Part shown: positions 9,761 to 18,635 of the stretch, in pieces
Position numbering within the stretch: position 1 is the stretch's first letter
Layout: each line of letters starts with the position of its first letter
Origin: Elysia marginata
Lineage: Eukaryota; Mollusca; Gastropoda; Plakobranchidae
Assembly: GCA_019649035.1 (NCBI GenBank)
Contig: BMAT01005695.1
Coordinates: 28,300-49,426 of the forward strand
DNA length: 21,127 nucleotides
Direction: 5' to 3'
Program-made: the position numbers and the translations under genes
The notes under the pieces: model-generated
What the model saw: only the letters and a program-made list of their open reading frames with translations
Told to the model about the DNA's origin: nothing
Database searches by the model: none

Positions 9761-10680
9761 CATAAATTATTTTTTTTCGTTATTTTCTTAAATGTTTGGC
9801 ATTTTAATGTAGAAGATGATGTTCTGTGAATGAAACAACTAGATACAATTTACATTAGAAACGTCCAACATCAAAGTCCAGTAATCCAAATTTCTCATAC
9901 TTCAAAAATGTTCTCAACTGGAGGTTTTGTTAGATTCGAACTCATCATTCAAATTTAATGAAGTTCAATTCTCTCAAATCAAAAAGTTTTAAGCAGCCTG
10001 TAGGCGGTTTTCCTTCAGTTATGATGAACGCTCATTGTGCAAAGTTGCCACCCCAACACCCACCCAAACATATATGTCTTTAGCTTAGTTATAGAAAGAT
10101 TGTGTTTCAGGATATATCATGCCTGTTTAGAGCACATATAAAGGGCATGCACCCTTCAAAGGTTAATATTTTCCACCTTATAAACTTTGCAACTCAGTAA
10201 ATGCAAGGCTGAATCAAGAATATTTGTTTTGCAACCTGTCGAAATGAGTCAAATGTTGCAATTCTCACATTACAAGAAGCTTTTTTTTTAATAATACCTT
10301 GTTCCGAGCTTGATAGTTTTAATGACAAAAAAGATGAAATCGTTTGTTAATTTCAAATATGGGGAAAGTTTGAAATAATAATTTTAAAGGCTTTTTTTTA
10401 ACATCACACTCGTTTAGAATAGTCACAAAAGATTTTTTCTGAGCAGATTTAAAAAAAGACTTGTCACCACATCTTCCAGTCCTTCTGTCACCTATTTTAT
10501 TTGGTTTTATTGGGTGTTGACATGAGCTTGCAACAGATTTTTAAGCTATAGCTCCAGAACTATCCACACCCCAGCAAATACTATCTACAGCTCAAACCTA
10601 CAAAATCAAAGATTGATAATTCAAAACTCTCAAAACCAGAATATGAATTGATAACATATCCTCAGATTGCTGTTGGTTAA
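9761..10680. other. intergenic AT-rich DNA
   Basis: Neither strand shows an exon, repeat pair or RNA gene that I can support. It separates the EEF1AKMT2 end from the piggyBac-type MITE. Confidence 0.5.
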
Positions 10681-10968
10681 CCCTCTAAGCGCGGTACTAA
10701 AAAAAGTTACCCTGTCCATTTGCTGGGTAAGACATTCATGAGCAAATCATCTTCACTTTGGCTACTTGAACTCACGCTGGGTGACGCCATTGTAACGCCA
10801 AAACTGAAATGGCCAGGTTCTTGCCACAAGAAACATATAAAAAAGTTGCCTGAGTAGTATTTTCATAGGCCAAAATAAAAGAGAAAATGCCATAGTCACA
10901 AAGCCCCGATCGTGGCTCATCGCGATCATCGGGGAAAGCCACGATCGGGGCTAATTGCGCTAAGAGGG
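10681..10968. mobile_element. piggyBac-type MITE, 288 bp, flanked by TTAA
   Basis: TTAA at 10677-10680 and 10969-10972 flank the inverted ends CCCTCTAAGCGCG (left) and CCCTCTTAGCGCA (right, reverse complement), 11 of 13 bases equal. TTAA target duplication with CCC-starting ends is the signature of piggyBac elements. No transposase frame exists, so it is non-autonomous. The right end has a subterminal perfect inverted repeat (10902-10917 and 10937-10952). GC is clearly above the surroundings. Confidence 0.85.
10902..10952. repeat. perfect 16-bp inverted repeat inside the MITE
   Basis: AGCCCCGATCGTGGCT (10902-10917) pairs exactly with AGCCACGATCGGGGCT (10937-10952) around a 19-base loop that itself contains ATCGCGAT and another CCCCGAT partner. 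It occurs only near the right end, so the element is asymmetric. Confidence 0.9.
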
Positions 10969-10972
10969 TTAA

Positions 10973-11558
10973 ACTACCATATTGAAAATGTCGCTAAATT
11001 TTACAATTGGGCTCCCAGCTGATTATGTTTACTGGAGTTCTGACTGTTGAAGAAAGAAGAAACACTGGTAGATATAGATCTGGATCTAGACCTAGGCAGG
11101 TGGTGCTAGATCATTTAGATTCTAATTCTAGATCAACTTCATCAAGGCAGATTGGGCTAGACCTTATTCTAATCTAGAATCCAGATAAATCCTCTCACAC
11201 TATTGGCAGCTAGAGAAAGTAGATTTTTTATCTAGGTCTAGATTCTATATCTTTCTTTGGAAAGTTTCATTTTTTTGTCTAAGTTTCTCTATCGGCTAGT
11301 CATAAAAAATCAGGGGTCAGAGTAGTGGTAGTTTTAGGGTCAAAATGAGACATGAAAATTGTGATGAATTGGCAACCAATACATGTATCATAAAAATTGA
11401 AACTGTTTTGTAATGTGCATGGCAAGAGCTTGAATTTTATCAAGTATGGACTCAATTGGAAATATTTGAAATTTTTACCAAATTGCCTATATTAATGCAA
11501 AGTTTTTGTCAATTCATAAAAAAATTTAAATTATGAGGTTTCCATTGTGTTAAATATA
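10973..11558. repeat. CTAGA-rich low-complexity cluster and flanks
   Basis: Between 11069 and 11252 the word CTAGA occurs about seven times, with further AGATCT and TCTAG-like words (for example TCTGGATCTAGACCTAGG). The rest of the stretch shows no gene. Similar clusters occur in intron 3 of EEF1AKMT2. Confidence 0.5.
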
Positions 11559-11733
11559 CAGGATGAATGAGTTTGGATATCGCAACTACCTGGTATCACC
11601 TTTTCAAAGCTTCCAAATGTAAAAAAAAAATTTCACATGATTATCAAAATTTGTTAATTTAAAATAAGAGGAAAAAAAGACCTTTAAAATTTTCACCATA
11701 AAGGAATCTCCGACTTCTGACTCATTCACCCTG
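11559..11733 (+). mobile_element. MITE, same family, copy 2
   Basis: The left end CAGGATGAATGAGTTTGG and the reverse complement of the right end, CAGGGTGAATGAGTCAG, form a terminal inverted repeat of about 16 bases with few mismatches. Length (175 bp) and internal words match copy 1 in the EEF1AKMT2 intron. It lies between the two genes and has no coding capacity. Confidence 0.65.
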
Positions 11734-11760
11734 GACGCAACACATATCATGTTGCCATTG

Positions 11761-11874
11761 ATCAATTTCTCCATAAATATTGCCATTGACAGATAAGTTG
11801 ATAATGTGAAATATTCTCTGAAAATGAGTTTATTTGCAGAATTTCGAGATACAAATATTTATGGAGAAATTGAT
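11761..11874. repeat. perfect 21-bp inverted repeat, arms 72 bp apart
   Basis: ATCAATTTCTCCATAAATATT without mismatch at 11761-11781 is the reverse complement of 11854-11874. The left arm is also framed by a direct repeat TTGCCATTGA (11752-11761 and 11780-11789). It could be the ends of another small transposon or an RNA hairpin; no gene overlaps. Confidence 0.85.
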
Positions 11875-13639
11875 ATAAAGCACTCAAAAAGAATTTCAAG
11901 GATCAGTAAAAGGTAAGATCCTTTAGCAAGAAAATATAATACAGAACATTCAAAGGTTTCCCCGTTCTGACATGTATCTCTTGATGTTAAGACACTATAA
12001 CTTCTAACCTCTGTAGAACATGTAGAACCTAGAGAAGAATTAGTGTCAATCAGTAAAATCTATAATTTTGATGATAGGTAAAATCATGTGTCACTGGTGT
12101 TAAACAACTAAGCTAGAAACAAAGTGATGGGTTGAGTCTTGCAGATCTATGTTTGGGACAAATCGGAACAACAAAAAAAAAGAGCTCTGGACAAGTTAGT
12201 TTCCATCATTATTACCCAAGCTAACCTGGACTCTTAGGTGACCTTTTTATTCTCAAAAGTTATTCCAATGACTTTATGGTAGTACAGATGATGAAATGTA
12301 AATGTATCATTCATTTTCCAGACAAGTCTGAGTTAAACTTTATTCCCATGATTTAAGATGTGAGTTTTCTGAAATCAGCAAACATCCCAACTTGTCTCAA
12401 TTTGTGAAATTGCCATGTATATTTAAAAAAATGCGCCTCGGTCAAGGCTAAGACTTAACGCAACCAAGTATTCACCTCCAAAACTGGACATAGATTTTGT
12501 AAATGTTATGAAATGATGCAGTAACTATTTTTGGTTGACTTTGTTCTGTAAACCAAGGGTAGGATATCTCAAAGTCATAGGATTACATCAATCTAATTTG
12601 ATGCAACAAGTAGGTTACAATCAAGTCCTATTAATTCATTTATTTTTAGAATTCAAAGTTAAATGTTGTTTATGTGGATTTCAAAATATTTCAGCTCGAC
12701 TGTAAGAAATGTAACTTTTGACACCCATTGACAAACTTTACTCAGAAAAACAAGTCTTGTGAGACCATCATAAAAAAAAAATCTGCACCTTTGTTTGGTG
12801 TTAACTTGTTACTCTCTGCTTTTTATTTAGTTATAACTCTCGTAAAAAAGAATTTTGGTGCCAAACATGGTTTGAATCATGTAAGTTTTCGCTTTTAAAT
12901 ATCAGAAGTATGAATTGTTTGTAAACCTTATAAAAATGTTAACCGATAAAATATTACTCAGTGTGATAGTGTGTCAGCTGTGACATTAAAAGCCAAGGTC
13001 TAACTTTATAAAGAAATAGCTTTGGCATTTGACATTTTTTGGATCTAATTCAATTTTTTGTTGTTTATTCAAGTGGTACAAAGTTCTAGTTTTTCTCATT
13101 TGTATCGCTTTAGATAAGTAAGGCAGGTTCAAAATACATTATGAGCTTAGCCATTGGGTGACTGGTATGAAGTGTTATCACAAATTTGGAAACGTTACCT
13201 TTGCTAGAAGAAAAAGCACACACAGATGAAAGAAAAGCTATGACTATTTAGAATGTATCGTTGTAAGTCTGGTTTTCTAGACAATATGCTTTGAGCTGAG
13301 AAAAGATTGAAATTAATTTTAAAAAATTAAAAAGGATGATCAACCCAATTGTTCTCTATTATATCATCAACACATCACAAAAGAAGGATAAAATCGGTGA
13401 ATGAAGCAAGTATTCACAGTATCCTCGTCCCAATGAAAATTTAAATGGACTTGACGTAACCGACGTTCAGGCTTATAACCCAAAAGTTCTTTTAACTTAA
13501 GCTGTCATTTAGAATGGTGTATAGCAGTAGTTTGCGCTTTATCATGTCTATTAAATGAGTTACCACTTAACAACAGTTTTCGCTTACAAAAACAAACACT
13601 GAAAAGACTACAAACACCGAAATAACAACAACATAACAT
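11875..13639. other. intergenic AT-rich DNA between the two gene ends
   Basis: No exon, RNA gene or repeat end was recognised on either strand. The right 80 bases are G/T rich on the - strand and may serve as the downstream poly(A) element for the VGLL4-like gene. Confidence 0.5.
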
Positions 13640-13656
13640 TAACAGTAAAACAATTC

Positions 13657-13662
13657 TTTATT
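13657..13662 (-). promoter_or_regulatory. candidate distal poly(A) signal of VGLL4
   Basis: On the - strand the sequence reads GGCAATAAAGAATTG, and the next 80 bases are T and GT rich (TGTTGTTGTTATT, GTGTTTGTTTTTG). This is the usual signal plus downstream-element layout, and the best-formed of those I examined between the genes. Confidence 0.5.
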
Positions 13663-16600
13663 GCCACATTGTGGAACAGTCACAAGCTTTGAGTAAGCAA
13701 ATTTAAAAGGATTATGTAATAATATCCTCAGTACTTTTGCATTATCGGAAGAGTTCACAATTTTCAAAGCACCATGATACCAAGGTTCATATTTACAGCA
13801 ATGAGGAAGTAACAATTTCTAGTATTTCCAGAACAAAATGTCTTAAATTATTGATCTATGATCAATGATATTAAAATAAAACAAAGCAATATGAAATGTA
13901 ATGTTAACCTCTGGTCATGCTATTCTGTTAGTTGAACTTTGCTTTACTCTGTAGTATCTGCCATAAATTTAATGGAAAGAGTACTGTTAAAAGAAAATGA
14001 AAGGGAGAAAATTCTACATAAAATCTTGCCTAAGAAATTGAAGATGGCATCAAGAAAGAGAAAAAAACCTTTCATTTTATTTTTTAAAAAAATACATGTA
14101 AATAAGATAATTACAAAGTAGACAATTTTTGCTTAGTCCAAACAGTCCTTTATGTTTCTAAAATTAAGAAAATTCAAATATTTGTTGCATTTTTTCAAGC
14201 CTTAGATTAAAATTGTCGTTATTATGATAAAAAAAATAATCTGGCCACAGTTGTTTTGCACTTTTATTTCTAAAAATTTACACAAATTTTACAACCCAAA
14301 AACTAAAACTTTGATGAATAGGAAAACATGAACAATATAGAAGACGAAAGAAGATGAGGACAATATGAAAATGCAGAGAGGAAACACATCAAAAGGAAAA
14401 TCTTTCCCTTGGCTTGCCATCCATTTCTGATCAATATTGCCAAATTTTGAAGGGAAAAAAAGATAGCTTCTTATCTTATGAACAGAAAATCATAAAATTT
14501 TGCAAAAACTTGCACGTCCAATAAATTTTGCGTAAATTTTCAGCCTCAAGTCATGCAAAGAAAACAAAACATGCAACCCCAGAGTGATGATGCATGTAAT
14601 GTATGCTATTTATAACACATGGAAATACTATACAAATCCTCTTCTGCATCCTGCACTGGTATTCAAGTATGCATCAGGATTGGATGACACACTAAATTGG
14701 CAGTCAACAGGGGAATCAATAAGTATACGAACGATAAGCTACCAACGTATAATTTAAAGCTGCTCTAGAACTCATTTACAAATTTATCACATTTTTTGAG
14801 AGTACAAGATGAACAACAACAAAGACTTGTCACTTTCCTGCTACAAAAGATCATCTGATTCTGAGACTGAAAAAAATCCCCACAATTTTATATACATTAA
14901 TGTTTACAAGAGTGGAGGGTTAGCATTTTTTCCACAGTTTGCATTTGGATGTTTACAACAAAATTTACAAATGAACAATCATTTTCAAGTTACATATTGG
15001 GGGAACATCACATGATAATTGTTAACAGTTTTTTTTTCTTTTTACCTACAAACCTTTAGATTAAGGCAAAATCAAAATAACATGATAGGATTTACATTTA
15101 AAGTTTTTTTTCACAATAACAATATTTTATGTTATGGAATTTTTTACAGATTGAGGATGGGAACAAAACTTAAAAAATGATGAACATTACTAAAAGAAAA
15201 GAAACTCTCACAAATCATATATTAAATAAAGCTACATGCTATGCATGCATTTGAACGAATCTGTTCAAACTTAGCTTGTAAAAAAATAATTTCAACTTCT
15301 TCGGAATCAGGCCAGAGTGTAAAGTCGAAAAGAAAAAGAAGAGTGATGAATTACATATACTTCTAGAGAGCTCAGACGATGACAACATAGCTCCTGTTAG
15401 ATGCTAAACACGTTGTATCACAGAAAGATCTAGTCAGGTTGCAGAGCATTTCACAGAATTGGCATTTCACTGCATAAACATTCTGAGTAACTCACAGTCA
15501 CAAAGGATAAAGTGTTTTTTTTAAAATAAGAATTCTCTCAAAACCAAAATTTGTTGGTCTCATTTCACTGAAATTGAAGTCAATTTGGAAGCTTTTCAAG
15601 AGAAGCTACAGTAGTATTCAGTTAAACGCATGGCACTTGGGAGGCTCAAATAGTGTGATTTTAGGAGATGCGTGCAAGTACTTGTTAAGTTACATTAAAT
15701 TTAGAACAAAATGATAAAAACTGCGTTGTTTCCCCTGACTGCGCAGACAGACGAATTCTAGACTAGAACATCAAGATTTTGACTTATGTGCATGTATGTC
15801 TTTTACTTTTCAGCCTAGTGCATAGATCTATGTAAATAGCAATTACTGCTACCATACAATAAGTTTTTGATCCAAGGAGGAAACTAAGGGAATGGTGGGA
15901 GGGGGGATGCATGGTCAGACTGGCCTACAACAGTTTACTTGTCAGTATGGTACAGGCAATGAGTAAGACTATGTTGCTTTATCTCACTTGTTGTGCTCTA
16001 GTCTACACAAACCATCCCCACCACAAACCTCTGTGTCCACCTTTTACCCTCCCTCTTCACAACCCTGCTCCCAAGCCTTCCTGTCCCCACAACATGCAAT
16101 GTGAAGGATTGTAGGTAGGCCTGGTTTAAAAAAAAAGAAGATGCTAATCCTTGCACTGCTGAGTGATGCTGGCCTATCCCTTGCATCCCAGTCGTTGCCA
16201 GATCCGCCTTAAAAGGTAATTTTAACCGCTTTCACAGAGTGCATGCCTTTAGCCAATAATATGTGTATTTACCGTATACTGATTATAAAATGTTGAAAAA
16301 AAATTGGTCATACTCATAGCGATTTGGTATTAGTTAAACCATATCTGGCGCGTTTTTAACCTAATACTACTGTGTTACTGTCATGGCTACATGTATACTC
16401 AGGGGCACAACTGCTTAATTTAAACTTGATTTGTAAAACTAAAATTAAACCTCAATAAATTGTTTGATAAAAAATCAAATTACCGGTATTTGTTAAACAA
16501 TAAATATAAGCTAAATAACAAAATGTTTTTATCTTCTAGTAACTTAAGCGATTGCAGAATATTGCTTCTACCTACTACATTTACTAATGTGATGCATTTG

Positions 16601-16999
16601 CACAGGATTCTTGAAACAAATAAAAAGAACTCTTCAGTAATATGACCGCAAATGAATGTTAATGTAGACAGGTTTTTTTTTTCTGTTACCGTTGACTGAA
16701 GATATTGTCCCTTGATTGTCCATGACGGAAGTTGGAACAAGTTAAACAGGGGATTGCAAAACAAGCAAAAAAACAAAGTTGTCAAACAATTATTTTATTT
16801 TAACCTTCACTTTGTGTTTGTACCAGGTGTAAGATTTAAGCAGTATACTGATCTTTCTCTATAGATATCATCATATTATTACAAAGGCTAATTTGGATTA
16901 TTCTCCTTTAGACGCTTGAATGAAATTATAGAAACAAGAATTGATCAAATCAAATTTAATGATCAACACAGTTTTTAAATAAATTTAAGAATGATGCAT
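13663..16999 (-). other. non-coding stretch, likely VGLL4 3' UTR body
   Basis: No coding similarity was seen. The - strand has Pumilio-type words TGTAAATA (13797-13790) and TGTATATA (14896-14889). A C-rich patch at 16014-16095 (+ strand) has no recognisable product. Confidence 0.4.
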
Positions 17000-17032
17000 T
17001 CTTAGTCTCATATTTTAATTTTTACAAATTTT

Positions 17033-17400
17033 TTAAGTTCTCAGGATGAACCAATGATGTCTGACTTTTGTTTCGTACCTACTGATAAAAATTTTGAAAC
17101 CACCTCCTCTAGTAAATGTATTATTAGAATACATAAAAAAATTTGATGTCTTTAAATCATCAAGTTGGTGAATAATTTTGTGCAAGTAAATTAGATCGCC
17201 TAGCATTGTTCCCTTCTTAAGACTTGGCAACTGGAGATTTTTTAACCTAAACGCATATGCCATTTCCCAAATTCTCGTAATAAATTTAGTAGCTCTTCTT
17301 TGACCATTTTCAATAAATACAGATTGTCTCTTGAACAGACTGGACCATATACAACTTTCATACTCAGAAGCGTTCTATTTCTAATGAGGGATGTATATAG
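17033..17400 (-). mobile_element. LINE C-terminal fragment (CR1/L2-like)
   Basis: The - strand is open from 17374 to 17033 and codes EYESCIWSSLFKRQSVFIE, NGQRRATKFITR, RLKNLQLPSLKKG and DLIYLHKIIHQLDDL, then NNTFTRGGGFKIF. This is the typical C-terminus of CR1/L2-type LINE proteins (LEYxSxVWSP, QRRATKxI, LGLPSLExRR, NTxTRGHxxKLF). SLIRNRTLL in another frame just upstream indicates one frameshift. It is a dead 3' piece, in the same orientation as the VGLL4-like gene and inside its likely 3' UTR. Confidence 0.85.
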
Positions 17401-18217
17401 AGAAAGAAAAATAAATCTATTTAAACAGACAAAAAGTTCTAGAAATGATAACCAATTATGTGTTTTGTTTGTTTATACAACTATCAATGTGCAAATCAAA
17501 TGAAAGATGTTATATACACACACTGGTACACTTTGTTTGCAAAGGGCAGACTTATATTACAAAGAGTACTTGCTAAAAAAAAAAGCTGAGGCAATGGCAA
17601 CTCTGAATATGTTTTTTTTAACAAAAAAAAATGGCAGTGGATTTTCCATTCATGGAAAAAAAAAGAAATCCTGGCTGGTTTATATCAGTCCATCTACATG
17701 CAGTAGCAAAGTTCACATAGATGATAGCTCAAAGCAAAAAATCAAAGAGAAAACTTGCCAAATATATCTGGTTCTTAACAGCTACTAGTACCCGTTACAC
17801 ACTTTATTAGTCACTTGCAGTTATGGATATATGGCATCTATAAAGAATGAATTGAAATGAAAGTGTTAAATAGGTAGTCATGTTGGTCTTTAAATAGCCT
17901 CCACTGATTAAAACCACCTCTCAACATAAATAAAAGCTCTTGACCATTCCATGGCACCTCACTGAATGTGGAGATACCTTATGATACAATAACAAACACT
18001 GCTAAAAAGCAAAAAAAGGCTTTTCTTGTTCTAGGAAAGCCTGTGTATCAAAATGCAGTTAATTCCTGATCTACACACCAGTCCTCATAAAACGACTTTT
18101 GCAAGAAGTTCAATTATTTCTTCTTTGTGTATCTAGGTCATTTCAGGAAGCTTTTTGTATTTCTATTTCTGATCCACAGCTGCTTTCTTTGAAGCTTTCA
18201 CACCTATCTTCTCCATT
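17401..18217 (-). other. non-coding stretch after the VGLL4 stop
   Basis: AT-rich DNA with short frames and no recognisable domain on either strand. It contains the proximal poly(A) candidate at 17808-17803. Confidence 0.4.
17803..17808 (-). promoter_or_regulatory. candidate proximal poly(A) signal of VGLL4
   Basis: The - strand reads TAATAAAGTGTGTAACGGG, an exact hexamer followed immediately by a short GT stretch, 526 bases past the stop codon. Use of this site would leave the LINE fragment at 17033-17400 outside the mRNA. Confidence 0.35.
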
Positions 18218-18297
18218 GCTCTGTCTTCAAGCTCTGTTTTTTAGCATCCATAGCTCTGTCTTCAACTTGTTCAAGCTCTGTTTTTTTAGCATGTATT
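18218..18297. repeat. imperfect tandem duplication of about 33-45 bp
   Basis: GCTCTGTCTTCAAGCTCTGT plus a T run and AGCAT (18218-18247) recurs at 18253-18292 with an insertion of about ten bases. It lies directly after the VGLL4 stop, in the 3' UTR. Confidence 0.7.
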
Positions 18298-18333
18298 GCT
18301 AACACAGGTCTAAAGTGAAGCCAGGAACAACCC

Positions 18334-18635
18334 TCACGTCACCAAGGGAGCCTGAACAGGTGAGTGGGACGTTGGCGCTGTTTTGCTGCTGTTGTGAACT
18401 ACAATTGCTAAACTGGACTGCTGTTGCTGCTGCTGCTTCTGCTTATGCGTTGAGACATCTTCCACCATTTTATTCTCTTCCTTCAGCTTCTTCCACATGT
18501 TCGCGCCAAGAGCCTTGGCAAAGTGAGCATCTACAGTGTCTGTGAGGCCATCAAGCGAAGCGATTTCTGACCTGGCTTTGATCTCTGTCCACATCTGGTC
18601 TCCCAGAGCACGGGCAAAGTGGTCATCTACTGAAC
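18334..18635 (-). CDS. VGLL4: VGLL4 last coding exon with TDU2 and TDU3
   Basis: The acceptor TTTCTACAG lies just before 18635 on the - strand. The two first bases complete a Cys codon, then SVDDHFARALGDQMWTEIKA (TDU2, core 18630-18589) and TDTVDAHFAKALGANMW (TDU3, core 18534-18493) follow, separated by 18 residues. A lysine-rich helix-like segment, a CAG/CAA run coding six Gln, and a Ser/Thr-rich C-terminus end at TGA. Both motifs keep His-Phe, Ala-Leu-Gly and Trp, the residues known to contact TEAD in VGLL4. Confidence 0.93.

Larger units (their letters stand above)
13640..18333 (-). other. VGLL4: probable long VGLL4 3' UTR
   Basis: No coding exon of either gene was recognised in these 4.7 kb, and only scattered short reading frames occur. 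The - strand has a well-formed poly(A) site at the left end (AATAAA at 13662-13657 followed by a G/T-rich stretch) and an alternative AATAAA at 17808-17803, about 530 bases after the stop. A short (0.5 kb) or long (4.7 kb) UTR, or both by alternative polyadenylation, would fit. The extent is inference. Confidence 0.4.

Noticed and set aside
11365-11440. Scrambled antisense LINE fragment sharing TTGGCAACCAAT and TTTTGTAATGT with 8050-8095
   Set aside because: The two shared words are in a different order and are short; chance cannot be excluded.
13939-14121. Small lysine-rich + strand frame
   Set aside because: Composition follows A-rich DNA; no start context, domain or neighbour supports a gene.
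15911-16186. C-rich frames on both strands
   Set aside because: Overlapping frames come from base composition; no signal peptide or family resemblance that holds up.
18315-18545. + strand frame across the VGLL4 last exon
   Set aside because: Antisense shadow of the TDU2/TDU3 coding exon.
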